From Lachnospiraceae bacterium M18-1 (lineage in GTDB: Bacteria; Bacillota; Clostridia; Lachnospirales; Lachnospiraceae), in assembly GCA_000403295.2 (NCBI GenBank), contig KE159610.1, forward strand, positions 353,387 to 417,386: 64,000 nt of DNA. Reading direction: 5' to 3'. Position 1 is the first letter of the stretch. Each line of letters starts with the position of its first letter. A program made the translations under genes and the position numbers. The notes under the pieces are model-generated. The model was not told where the DNA came from. It ran no database searches and saw nothing but the letters and a program-made list of their open reading frames with translations. Below, in pieces: positions 53,774-62,232 of the stretch.

Positions 53774-55132
53774 TTACAGTTCCCTCGTCAGATCCTTCAC
53801 CCATATGTATTTCCGGTAATGATACATCACCCACGGAATCTTTCCCACCTCGTCCAGACAGGTACATGCATACACCACCGGCACCGGCCAGCTCAGGAAA
53901 AAAGTTCCTGCCGCCGCAAGCGGTATGGCGATCCCCCACATACAGACCGCCAGGCTGTACATATCGAACAGCGTGTCCCCTCCGGCCGCAAAGATCCCAT
54001 TGATGATGATCGTATTCACGGTACGTCCGATCATGTAAAATGCCATAATGACCATCATAGCGATCAGATGACGCTCCGCCTGATCTGTCATTTTTACTAA
54101 ACCTGTGACAAAGGGCGTCACCGCGAGCATGATCGCTGTGGACACGAAACCTGTAAGAAACGCGATCTTTACGAGGCGGTCTCCGTACAGCTTTCCCCGG
54201 TCCAAATGTCCGGCGCCCAGTTCATTGCCCACAAGGATCCCGCCGCCGCTTGCAAGGCCGTTGCACATACAGCATACCAGATCGCGCACTACCGCGGCGA
54301 TGGAGTTGGCCGCCGCCGCGTCTGTTCCGAGATGTCCCATAAATGCGGAATAGGACGTGAAGCCAACGCCCCAGAACAGGCAGGCCCCCAGGATTGGAAG
54401 CGCACACCTCTGAAAATCACTGAAAAGCAGACGGTTTCTTTTGAAAAGCCTGCTCCAGTCCGGATGGATATATCCTTTTTTATAAGAAAACACCACCACA
54501 CACACCAATTCTATGATTCTGGAAATCAGGGTAGCCGCGGCCGCACCCTGAACTTCCATTGCCGGAGCTCCGAAAAGCCCGAAGATCAGCACCGCATTGA
54601 GCACGATATTGATGAACACCGCACCGGTACTGACGACTGCGGTCTGCGCCGCATGCTCACTGACCTTCATGATCGCAAGGTAGCACTGGGAGATGCCGGT
54701 GAGCAGATAAGACCATCCGGCTACTTTCAGGTAGCGGACTCCGATCAGGATCAGCGCCTCTTCATTGGTAAAAATCAGCATCAGATACCGTGGAAACATG
54801 ACGCACCCGATAAAAAAGAGCAGAGACACGCCGACACACAGCCGAAGCCCGATACAGAAAATGTCGTTCACAGTCCTTGTATCTTTCTTCCCCCAATACT
54901 GCGCCCCCAGGATGACGATGGGCGAAATGATAGCCGCCAGGATCATATTCTGGATAAACTGGATCTGCGTGGCCAGCGATACTGCCGCCATAGAATCCTG
55001 AGTCACCCGTCCCAGCATCAGCGCGTCGGCCGCCGCAACCGACGCAAGCATCAGGTTCTGAAACACGATCGGCAGGGCCAGATCCCACAACTTTCTTAGA
55101 AATAATTTATCTGAAAATAACTTCTCTCTCAT
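53774..55132 (-). CDS. MATE-family transporter (second)
   Basis: The 452-residue transporter has the usual twelve membrane segments in two halves, beginning LRKLWDLALPIVFQNLMLASVAAADALMLGRV. It probably exports cationic compounds or drugs. It differs clearly from the one at 19378-20712 and has no adjacent regulator. The ATG at 55132 lies 9 bases after AAGGAG; the longer frame from 55162 has no such site. It lies between two uncharacterised genes on opposite strands. Confidence 0.92.
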   Translation of the reverse strand: MREKLFSDKLFLRKLWDLALPIVFQNLMLASVAAADALMLGRVTQDSMAAVSLATQIQFIQNMILAAIISPIVILGAQYWGKKDTRTVNDIFCIGLRLCVGVSLLFFIGCVMFPRYLMLIFTNEEALILIGVRYLKVAGWSYLLTGISQCYLAIMKVSEHAAQTAVVSTGAVFINIVLNAVLIFGLFGAPAMEVQGAAAATLISRIIELVCVVVFSYKKGYIHPDWSRLFKRNRLLFSDFQRCALPILGACLFWGVGFTSYSAFMGHLGTDAAAANSIAAVVRDLVCCMCNGLASGGGILVGNELGAGHLDRGKLYGDRLVKIAFLTGFVSTAIMLAVTPFVTGLVKMTDQAERHLIAMMVIMAFYMIGRTVNTIIINGIFAAGGDTLFDMYSLAVCMWGIAIPLAAAGTFFLSWPVPVVYACTCLDEVGKIPWVMYHYRKYIWVKDLTREL

Positions 55133-55234
55133 TCCATCATTCTCCTTCGTTGACATTTTCATTTAGTGTATCACAGAGGCCGGGGTTCCGCAACAAATTA
55201 CAGACAGGTTCTTGAAGGCAATTATTTTTGTGTA

Positions 55235-55269
55235 TTACTGTTCACACCCTGGCCGGGTGCTCACAGTAA
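55235..55269. repeat. TTACTGTTCAC-family palindromic repeat, copy 5
   Basis: TTACTGTTCACACCCTGGCC, then GGGTGCTCACAGTAA, is an almost perfect palindrome. It is the inverse relative of 49087-49123. Confidence 0.75.
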
Positions 55270-55388
55270 CGTTTTTGTTCTTCACGCCGTCAGATCTGCC
55301 AGTTACGCCGCAGGACTTTTTAAAATGCCTGTTTCTTACGATATATAAATCAAGGAATAAATTTTCCAGTGTGAGACAGGAGGCCGCA

Positions 55389-55475
55389 ATGTACCAGGGA
55401 GATCTGGAAATCCGGACGGGGGATCAGATTTTTCATATCACTCTTTTATTACAGGAAAGGAGCAGTCATTTATGA
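55389..55475 (+). CDS. Candidate 28-residue leader peptide
   Basis: ATG at 55389 follows AGGAGG by 6 bases and opens 28 codons of normal usage for this genome. The stop TGA overlaps the start ATG of the next gene (ATGA), a layout typical of translational coupling. The peptide (MYQGDLEIRTG...LLLQERSSHL) has no known match to me. It could be a real small gene or a coupling leader. The downstream gene also has its own AAAGGAG, so coupling is not required. Confidence 0.4.
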   Translation: MYQGDLEIRTGDQIFHITLLLQERSSHL

Positions 55476-56623
55476 GTCACACGATACAAACAGATTACAG
55501 AAGCAGAGAAGTATACGGTCAGACCGCAGGGAAAAGGAGTACCAGCCGGAAGGAATCCGCTTCCTTGAGCTTTCAGGCTCTTGCGGCACGGACGGGGCAG
55601 GCCGGTCCTGCCGGTACAGAATATGGCGTTCATACAGGGGCAAATGTCGGGAACAATTATATGAGGGGAGCCTCCGGCACGGCCATCACTTCCATAGAGA
55701 CCTATCGGAGCAGCATGGTTTCCTCCTCCAGGCTTCATGCGGGAGAGACCGCATCCATCCAGCCTCCCACTCTGGAAGAGATGCTCAAGGCAAAATATCC
55801 CGGAATCAAATATCATGTGTTTGACGCCGGCTCCAGCTACTGGAAAACCCGAAATGATTATCCCCATTACCTGCTCTACCAGGATCAGATCGACACCGAT
55901 GCCATAGAAAACTGGAAGCCCTCCGGTCCGAACCCGCCCTATACCCCGTTTGAGGCTTCCAGGGAAATCCGCGCCCTGGGTGCGGTGCCTCCCGGCAGCA
56001 AGGCCGTGGTCATCCACCCAAAAGTGCAGACCCGTATGGAGGAGGATCCAGAGTACGCAAAAGAAATCATGGAGCGGATCGATACCTGGTTTACCTTTGA
56101 CGCGGTGAGGAACGAAGCCATCCTGCCCGGCTCTGCCGCCGGGATGTCCCAGGCCGTTGCCATCGGCGAGGACGGATGCATTGTCAATGCGGTCTCCTCC
56201 AGTCAGCCCAGGCTTACCAGGAGCAGCTCCGGTGACGAGGAGGACTGGTGGGAGATCCGCAAGGCCCGGCATGCGTATTATATGAGCCTGATCACAGAAA
56301 AACAGCTGCAGCACCGGCTTCTGATCGCCGGTCTGTCTGCCGGCAGTTCATCATCTACGGGAGCAGACAGCCTTTTCTCCTCTTTCTCCGGAGCGGGCTC
56401 TCTGCTGCCAGATCTGGGCGTGATCGGCTCTTTGATGGACAGCCTGAACAGCAGCGGTTCCCTGTCCACAGGATTGGCTGACTACAATGCCTCACAGACA
56501 GCAAAGGCGCAGCTCGCTGAAATGATGAAGGGAAACCGCCTGCAGGAGATTTTCGGCCCGACCCTGGGCGGAAATTCCACAGAATCTGTTCTGGAGCATA
56601 CCAAAAAACTTGTGTGGGGGTAG
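55472..56623 (+). CDS. Uncharacterised protein of 383 residues
   Basis: There is no signal peptide or membrane segment. Residues 1-95 are Ser/Thr/Arg/Gly-rich and probably disordered. Residues about 98-250 form a conserved-looking core (LEEMLKAKYPGIKYHVFDA, then PPGSKAVVIHPKVQTRMEEDPEYAKEI and FDAVRNEAILPGSAAGMSQAVAIGEDG). The rest is Ser/Gly-rich. I recall similar hypothetical proteins in Lachnospiraceae, near the DUF6033 group, but no function. The coupled 28-codon frame before it and a broken small membrane protein gene after it may have formed one unit with it. Confidence 0.75.
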   Translation: MSHTIQTDYRSREVYGQTAGKRSTSRKESASLSFQALAARTGQAGPAGTEYGVHTGANVGNNYMRGASGTAITSIETYRSSMVSSSRLHAGETASIQPPTLEEMLKAKYPGIKYHVFDAGSSYWKTRNDYPHYLLYQDQIDTDAIENWKPSGPNPPYTPFEASREIRALGAVPPGSKAVVIHPKVQTRMEEDPEYAKEIMERIDTWFTFDAVRNEAILPGSAAGMSQAVAIGEDGCIVNAVSSSQPRLTRSSSGDEEDWWEIRKARHAYYMSLITEKQLQHRLLIAGLSAGSSSSTGADSLFSSFSGAGSLLPDLGVIGSLMDSLNSSGSLSTGLADYNASQTAKAQLAEMMKGNRLQEIFGPTLGGNSTESVLEHTKKLVWG

Positions 56624-56630
56624 TCAGCCG

Positions 56631-56909
56631 CATGAACGAAGCAGCATTATTGGCATTTGAGAATATAACAGCGGTCATGGAGGCCATACTGTACGGAGGC
56701 AGCATGGCCGCTTTTTCTCCTCTTTTTTCTGGCAGTCCTCTTTATCAGCATCCCGGGGCTTAAGCCGTCTGACCGCTGAGAGTCTGTACTTTATCGCCAA
56801 CGCGAGCTTTGTGGTGATCAAGAAAGATCTGGATGCAACCCTGTATGGAACGGCAGTCAATTATACCGCCACTGTCCTGTTCCGGGAAAATCATAAAAAC
56901 AGCTTCTGA
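56631..56909 (+). pseudogene. Frameshifted small membrane protein gene
   Basis: ATG 56631 opens MNEAALLAFENITAVMEAILYGG in one frame. The next frame then reads WPLFLLFFLAVLFISIPGLK, a clean membrane helix, and a third frame reads AESLYFIANASFVVIKKDLD and on to HKNSF with a stop at 56907-56909. Joined, these give a plausible protein of about 90 residues. Two single-base insertions, near 56703 and 56770, would explain it. This is inferred from coding character alone, without a recognised family. Confidence 0.45.
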
Positions 56910-57015
56910 GAGCGGCGGACCGAAAGCAAAAAATTTCCCCGTCATCGCACAGGTGGATGTGTTCCGGATCTTTCTTACAAGTCAATATGATTGTTCCTCC
57001 CATGAAGTGTTTTAT

Positions 57016-57245
57016 CTATCTCGGAAAATCCCCGGTCTCCGGCAGATCTGAATAGACCGCCACAGCAGTAAAGTCTTCCGGCCGGATTTCTTCCTCATAT
57101 CCCTCCAGACATACATATCGAAATCCAGGATTCTTTTCCCATTTTTATCCATAAATTCCGTCGGAAAAAAGGTCTCTTTCTCATGAACCGGGTTTCCAGC
57201 CTTCCGGCTCCAGGCGTCGCTTCCGTCAGAGGACTTTACTTCCTC
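57016..57245 (-). pseudogene. Fragment of an alpha-L-rhamnosidase-like gene
   Basis: On the left strand, two frames carry coding-looking text. The first has SSDGSDAWSRKAGNPVHEKE; the second has GFRYVCLEGYEEEIRPEDFT and continues AVAVYSDLPETGDF to a stop at 57018-57016. The second matches the segment found in GH78 rhamnosidases just before the catalytic domain (compare GFRYIRLTGWPGE in the intact gene at 27390-30179). No catalytic part is present, so this is a decayed remnant. Confidence rests on this short motif. Confidence 0.5.
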
Positions 57246-57371
57246 CTATACTCCACTGTAAAGTATAGCATACCTCAAAGAAAAATCCATATCCCATCGG
57301 CATTCTGCACAAAATTCCCTTCTAAAAACTGTCACTTTTTCACAAATCGACAACAAAACAGAATTATATGA

Positions 57372-57441
57372 TTTACAATTTTGTAAACTTGTGTTATATA
57401 TAATATCAACATGTACAACAAGTTATATTAAAGGTACAACA
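57372..57441 (+). promoter_or_regulatory. Promoter and operator region of the nucleoside operon
   Basis: TTTACAATTTTGTAAA (57372-57387) is a palindrome covering a possible -35 (TTTACA), with TATATA 17 bp further. GTACAACA occurs twice, at 57413-57420 and 57434-57441, 21 bp apart. These are candidate binding sites for the GntR-type regulator encoded at the end of the operon. No gene was seen between 57246 and 57464. Confidence 0.5.
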
Positions 57442-57464
57442 AAAAATCTAAGGAGGATCACACT

Positions 57465-58511
57465 ATGAAAAACACAAGAAAAAAATGGATTGCGCTGTGT
57501 CTCACAGCAGGGATTGCAGGAGGGCTTCTCGCCGGATGCGGCGGCTCCGGAGATAAAGGCTCATCTGAATCTGACGGCTCTGACGGCAAGGCACATGTAG
57601 GAGTCATCTTCACGGAGGCCGGCCTGGGTGGGAATTCATTCAACGACCTGGTTCTGGACGGAGTGAAGCGGGCTTCCGAAGATTACGGGATCACCTATGA
57701 CGAGGTGGAGCCCAAGTCCGTATCCGATGAGGAGATCATCCAGGACGAGATGGCTTCCTCCGGGGACTACGACCTGATCATCTGTGTCGGCGCAGAGCAG
57801 ATCGACTCCCTGACCAACGTAGCCACCATGTATCCGGAGCAGCGGTTCGCCCTTCTGGATGCCACCCTGGATCTAGACAACGTGGCTTCCTACTCCTGTA
57901 AGGAACAGGAAGGCGCATTTCTGGTGGGCGCGCTGGCTGCGCTGGCAAAGCAGGAGCAGGTCAGCGACAAGCTGAACGGCGATAACGTGATCGGATTTAT
58001 CGGCGGCGTGGACAATCCGCTGATCAACCATTTTGCGGCAGGCTACCAGGCAGGCGCACAGCACATTGACCCTGAGATCAAGGTACTGATCGACTATGTA
58101 GGCGGATTCAACGATCCCACCACAGCCAAGACCATTGCAAATACCTTCACGGAAAAGAAGGCGGACATCATCTTCCACGCATCCGGGGCATCCGGAATGG
58201 GTATGTTCCAGGCTGCGGAGGAAAAGGATTTCATCGGGATCGGCGTAAACCTGAATCAAAATTCCATCGCTCCCGACTACATCATGGCGAGTATGCTCAA
58301 AAAGCTGGATTCCTGCGCATACCATGCCATCACCAGTATCGTGGAGGATACCTACACCGGAGAAAACCAGGTGCTGGGACTGGCGGAGGAAGCCGTGGAT
58401 TATACGGTGGAGGAAAGCAATATTGAAGTCTCCGAGGATATCATTTCCCAGTTGGAGGAATTGAAGGAACAGATCATCTCCGGAGAGATCGAGGTGCCGG
58501 AGGAATTATAA
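57465..58511 (+). CDS. BMP-family nucleoside-binding lipoprotein
   Basis: The 348-residue substrate-binding protein has a lipoprotein signal with lipobox LLAGC (C25), so it is anchored to the outside of the membrane. The body is of the BMP/PnrA type, which binds purine nucleosides (HVGVIFTEAGLGGNSFND start; later GFIGGVDNPLINHFAAGYQAG in two parts). It feeds the ABC ATPase and two permeases that follow. GGAGG precedes the ATG. Binding of guanosine, inosine or related nucleosides is inferred from family and the salvage genes downstream. Confidence 0.93.
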   Translation: MKNTRKKWIALCLTAGIAGGLLAGCGGSGDKGSSESDGSDGKAHVGVIFTEAGLGGNSFNDLVLDGVKRASEDYGITYDEVEPKSVSDEEIIQDEMASSGDYDLIICVGAEQIDSLTNVATMYPEQRFALLDATLDLDNVASYSCKEQEGAFLVGALAALAKQEQVSDKLNGDNVIGFIGGVDNPLINHFAAGYQAGAQHIDPEIKVLIDYVGGFNDPTTAKTIANTFTEKKADIIFHASGASGMGMFQAAEEKDFIGIGVNLNQNSIAPDYIMASMLKKLDSCAYHAITSIVEDTYTGENQVLGLAEEAVDYTVEESNIEVSEDIISQLEELKEQIISGEIEVPEEL

Positions 58512-58577
58512 AGCGGTACGGAGGCAAAAGTCATCCCGAGTTTTTTCAGTGAGATCACAGAAGATTCCGGGAGACTC

Positions 58578-58624
58578 CATACGGAAAACCTGCCGCCGGC
58601 AGCTTTTCCGCATACGATGGTATA
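58578..58624. repeat. Dispersed palindromic element, copy B (inside operon)
   Basis: GGAAAACCTGCCGCCGGC, then AGCTTTTCC and GCATACGATGGTATA. It matches 10735-10780 including the tail. It lies between the binding-protein and ATPase genes, ending about 20 bp before the ATPase start, and may lower downstream expression or protect the upstream message. Confidence 0.75.
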
Positions 58625-58644
58625 AAAACACAACGGAGGATAAC

Positions 58645-60144
58645 ATGGACGCGATTAAAATGATCGGGATCGTCAAGTGCTTCGGCAGTGTCCGGGCCAA
58701 TGACGGAATAGATTTTGTTGTAAAGAAGCAGGAGATCCACTGCCTGCTGGGTGAAAACGGGACCGGGAAAAGTACCCTGATGAACATCCTGTTCGGCTTG
58801 TACCACCCGGACGCAGGTGAAATCTTTATTAATGAGGAAAAAGCACAGATCTCCAACCCAAATGATGCCTACGGAAAAGGGATCGGTATGGTCCATCAGC
58901 ATTTCATGCTGGTCAATCAGCTGACTGTGCTGGAAAACATCATCCTGGGAAAAGAAGCAGGCAATTTTATCTTGAACCGGAAGGAAAGCCGGCGGAATGT
59001 GCAGGAGCTGGTAGAACGTTTCGGCTTCCAGATCGACCTGGACGAAAAAGTGGAAAATCTGTCCGTAGGCATGATGCAGCGGGTGGAAATCCTCAAGACA
59101 CTCTACCGCGGCGCGGACATCATCATATTGGACGAGCCTACCGCCGTGCTGACACCCCAGGAAGTGGACGAGCTGTTCAAGATCCTGCGCCAGCTCAAGA
59201 GCAGCGGAAAGACCATTATTTTTATCACCCACAAACTGAACGAGACCATGTCCCTGTCCGACCGGGTCACGGTCATCCGCAAAGGAAAGGTGGTCTTCAA
59301 TTGTGATACAAAAGACACTGATGAAAAGGAGCTGGCCACCCAGATGGTAGGCCGCCAGGTGGAGGAGATCGTGGCCGGCCGGGATTCCAAGCCGGGGGAA
59401 GTCCTGCTGGAGCTCAGGAATGTACGGCTTCATTCCCGCGCCGCCTCTCCCGTAAACCTGACAGTCCGGGCCGGGGAGATCTTAGGCATCGCGGGCGTGG
59501 ACGGCAACGGACAGCAGGAACTGGAAAACCTGATCACCGGAAACCAGAAGCTGACCGAGGGCGAGCTGTTCCTCTACGGAACCAGTGCCGGGGCGCTCTC
59601 CATCCAGGAGCGGAAGAACATGGGGCTGGGCTACATTCCCTCGGACCGGCACAAAAATGCCATGGTCTCCGACTTCTCCATCTCGGAAAATTTCCTGCTG
59701 GGCTATCAGGATTCCAAAGAATACTGCAAAAAGGGCCTGGTAGATTATCAGGCTCTGGCGGCGGATGCCCAGAAGCAGGTAGAAACCTTTGAGATCAAGG
59801 TGGCAGGCATTGACCAGCAGATCGGACAGCTCTCCGGAGGAAACCAGCAGAAGGTCATCCTGGGCCGGGAAATCAGCCATGACCCGGGCGTGGTGCTGGT
59901 GGCACAGCCGGTCCGGGGCCTGGACATCGGAGCCATTGAGCGGGTGCATAAGACCCTTCTGGACCTGCGGAACCAGGGGAAGGCCATCCTGCTCATTTCG
60001 GCGGAGCTTTCCGAGGTCATGAACTTAAGCGACCGCATCGCCGTCCTTTACGAAGGGGAGGCCTGTGCCCAATTTGAAAACGGCGCCTACACGAAAGAAG
60101 AAATCGGATTATTTATGGCCGGAAAAAAGCAGGAGGTATCCTAA
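58645..60144 (+). CDS. Nucleoside ABC importer, ATP-binding protein
   Basis: The 499-residue protein holds two ABC domains in tandem. The first has Walker A GENGTGKS (36-43), signature LSVGMMQRVEI and DEPTAVLT. In the second the P-loop is replaced by GVDGNGQQ, the signature is LSGGNQQKVILG, and Walker B reads VVLVAQPVRGLD, all as usual for simple-sugar and nucleoside importers. It powers the two permeases next to it. The ATG at 58645 follows GGAGG; the longer frame crosses the palindromic repeat and is not used. Confidence 0.94.
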   Translation: MDAIKMIGIVKCFGSVRANDGIDFVVKKQEIHCLLGENGTGKSTLMNILFGLYHPDAGEIFINEEKAQISNPNDAYGKGIGMVHQHFMLVNQLTVLENIILGKEAGNFILNRKESRRNVQELVERFGFQIDLDEKVENLSVGMMQRVEILKTLYRGADIIILDEPTAVLTPQEVDELFKILRQLKSSGKTIIFITHKLNETMSLSDRVTVIRKGKVVFNCDTKDTDEKELATQMVGRQVEEIVAGRDSKPGEVLLELRNVRLHSRAASPVNLTVRAGEILGIAGVDGNGQQELENLITGNQKLTEGELFLYGTSAGALSIQERKNMGLGYIPSDRHKNAMVSDFSISENFLLGYQDSKEYCKKGLVDYQALAADAQKQVETFEIKVAGIDQQIGQLSGGNQQKVILGREISHDPGVVLVAQPVRGLDIGAIERVHKTLLDLRNQGKAILLISAELSEVMNLSDRIAVLYEGEACAQFENGAYTKEEIGLFMAGKKQEVS

Positions 60145-60145
60145 G

Positions 60146-61183
60146 ATGAAGAATCAAAAAAATATGACCGAACTTGCCAAGTCACTGGCGGCGATTCTCC
60201 TTGCCCTGGTGATCGGAGCATTATTTATCCTGATATCCGGGGAATCCCCGCTGACCGCCTACGGCGCATTGATCGAAGGCGCTTTGGGTTCTCCCCAGGC
60301 TCTGGCAAATACCATCAGCAAGAGCATTCCCCTTGCATTTACAGGGCTTGCGGTAGCTCTGGGATCCCGCTGCGGCATGCTCAATATCGGTGCCGAAGGC
60401 CAGCTCCACGCGGGCGCCATGGCCAGCGTCCTGACGGCCCTGTGGTTTTCCTTCCTGCCTGCTCCGCTGCTCATCCTGGTGAGTATTGCAGCCGGGATCC
60501 TGGCTGGCATGCTGGTGGGCTGTGTGCCGGGTATCTTTAAGGCAAAATTCAATACCAGCGAAGTGATCGTGGCTATTATGCTGAACTACATCTGCACTCT
60601 GTTCACCTCCTGGCTGGTGAACGGCCCTTACAAGGTGGAAGGCTCCACCGCGCAGACCGAGCTGATCCCGGAATCCATCTGGTTCGGCAGGCTGCTGCCC
60701 CGGACCCAGCTCACCTATGCTCTGCCGCTGCTCATCCTGGTTGCCGTGCTGATGTACATTTTCCTCTGGAAGACCTCCGCCGGCTTCAAACTCCGTGCCG
60801 TGGGAGCCAATCCCAATGCCTCCCGGACCGCAGGCATCAAGGTCAACATGTACCTCATCACCTCCATGCTCTTAAGCGGAGGGATTGCCGCGCTGGCCGG
60901 AGTGACCGAGGTATTTGGAAAATATCACCGGTTCATCGAAGGCTTCTCCCCTTCCTTTGGATTTACGGGGATTGCCGTAGCCATCCTGGGCAGAAACCAT
61001 CCCGCCGGAGTCATGCTGACCGCGTTCCTGTTCGGCATCATGGATATGGGTTCCCTGCGCATGAGCCGGGAGACCATGGTTTCCACCAATATGGTCACTG
61101 TCATCCAGAGCCTTGTCATCCTGTTCGTGGCGGCTCCCGAGCTGATCAAATGGCAGAAACGAAGCCGCGCAAAACAACAATGA
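60146..61183 (+). CDS. Nucleoside ABC importer, permease 1
   Basis: The 345-residue permease of the BMP-linked (YufP-like) type has about nine membrane segments. It holds the conserved GMLNIGAEGQLHAGA and, near the end, GFTGIAVAILGRNHPAGVMLTA. It starts one base after the ATPase stop, with AGGAGG inside the end of that gene. Together with permease 2 it forms the membrane channel of the importer. Substrates are probably purine nucleosides. Confidence 0.93.
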   Translation: MKNQKNMTELAKSLAAILLALVIGALFILISGESPLTAYGALIEGALGSPQALANTISKSIPLAFTGLAVALGSRCGMLNIGAEGQLHAGAMASVLTALWFSFLPAPLLILVSIAAGILAGMLVGCVPGIFKAKFNTSEVIVAIMLNYICTLFTSWLVNGPYKVEGSTAQTELIPESIWFGRLLPRTQLTYALPLLILVAVLMYIFLWKTSAGFKLRAVGANPNASRTAGIKVNMYLITSMLLSGGIAALAGVTEVFGKYHRFIEGFSPSFGFTGIAVAILGRNHPAGVMLTAFLFGIMDMGSLRMSRETMVSTNMVTVIQSLVILFVAAPELIKWQKRSRAKQQ

Positions 61184-61245
61184 TCCGAAACAGCAGGCCG
61201 CAGCGCTTGTCTGCTGTAAAAAAATAAAAAAGAGAGGATAACATT

Positions 61246-62151
61246 ATGGAGATCATCAATAACTTTTTAAGCCTGACTCTGCAGCTTTCCGTTCCCATCG
61301 TCCTGGGCGCTCTGTGCGGGACCATTGCCGAGCGGGGCGGCGTCATCCTCCTGGGTGTGGAAGGCATGATGCTGATGGGCGCGTTTGCAGGCGTCGCAGG
61401 TTCCTTTTTTACAGGAAGCGCCCTGGCCGGAGTCCTGTTTTCCATCCTCCTGGGAGGGCTGGTGGGATGGCTGTACGCCCTGTTCTGCCTGAAATGGAAA
61501 GCCCACCAGTCGGTGGTCGGCGTAGGGGTCAACCTGTTTGCAAGCGGCATAACCGCAGTGATGCTGAAAACTATCTGGCAGAAGGAAGGAATGTCGGAAA
61601 CCGTAGCTTCTATTTCCAACCTCACGGTTCCGGGTCTGAGCCGTATTCCGATCCTGGGAGCACTGTTCAAAGACCAGTCGCCGTACCTGTATCTCATGTT
61701 CCTCATCGTGGGCGGCATCTGGCTGGTCTTCTACCGGACCAAATACGGGCTGCGTTACCGCGCCATCGGTGACCAGCCCTACGCCGTGCAGACCGCAGGT
61801 GTGCCGGTCAACCGCTACCGCTATACGGCTATGATCGCAGCCGGGGCCATCGCCGGGCTGGCAGGGTCTTATCTGTCCATCTCCCAGAACAACCTGTTCG
61901 TGGTGGACATGACCGCAGGCCGGGGCTTCATGGGACTGGCGGCAAATATCTTCGGCGGGTGGCAGCCTGTCGGCTCCCTGGCGGCCGGAATGGTATTTGC
62001 AGTGGCGCAGTCCGCCCGGTTCTACCTCACCGATCTGGAGATCCCGTCCCAGATCGTACAAATGCTCCCCTATGTGGTCACTTTGCTGATCCTGCTCTTT
62101 GTCGGAAAAAAAGTAAAAGGACCCGAGGCTCTTGGCAAATTGGTAAATTAG
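61246..62151 (+). CDS. Nucleoside ABC importer, permease 2
   Basis: The 301-residue permease (YufQ-like) has about eight membrane segments and features including ERGGVILLGVEGMMLMGAFAG and RGFMGLAANIFGGWQPVGSLAAG in parts. It pairs with permease 1. The start has AAGAGAGGA upstream, 62 bp after the previous gene. The importer's gene order (lipoprotein, ATPase, two permeases) is standard for this family. Confidence 0.93.
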   Translation: MEIINNFLSLTLQLSVPIVLGALCGTIAERGGVILLGVEGMMLMGAFAGVAGSFFTGSALAGVLFSILLGGLVGWLYALFCLKWKAHQSVVGVGVNLFASGITAVMLKTIWQKEGMSETVASISNLTVPGLSRIPILGALFKDQSPYLYLMFLIVGGIWLVFYRTKYGLRYRAIGDQPYAVQTAGVPVNRYRYTAMIAAGAIAGLAGSYLSISQNNLFVVDMTAGRGFMGLAANIFGGWQPVGSLAAGMVFAVAQSARFYLTDLEIPSQIVQMLPYVVTLLILLFVGKKVKGPEALGKLVN

Positions 62152-62232
62152 TTTTATACTAATACCAGACAGAATACGGTCAGTACACTAGACGCGCTGC
62201 CGTATCAGAACCAGGAAGGAGCATCACGGCGA

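Noticed and set aside
55466..56314. 282-codon leftward frame opposite the 383-residue gene
   Set aside because: The rightward frame has a good ribosome site and family-like core; this one has none.
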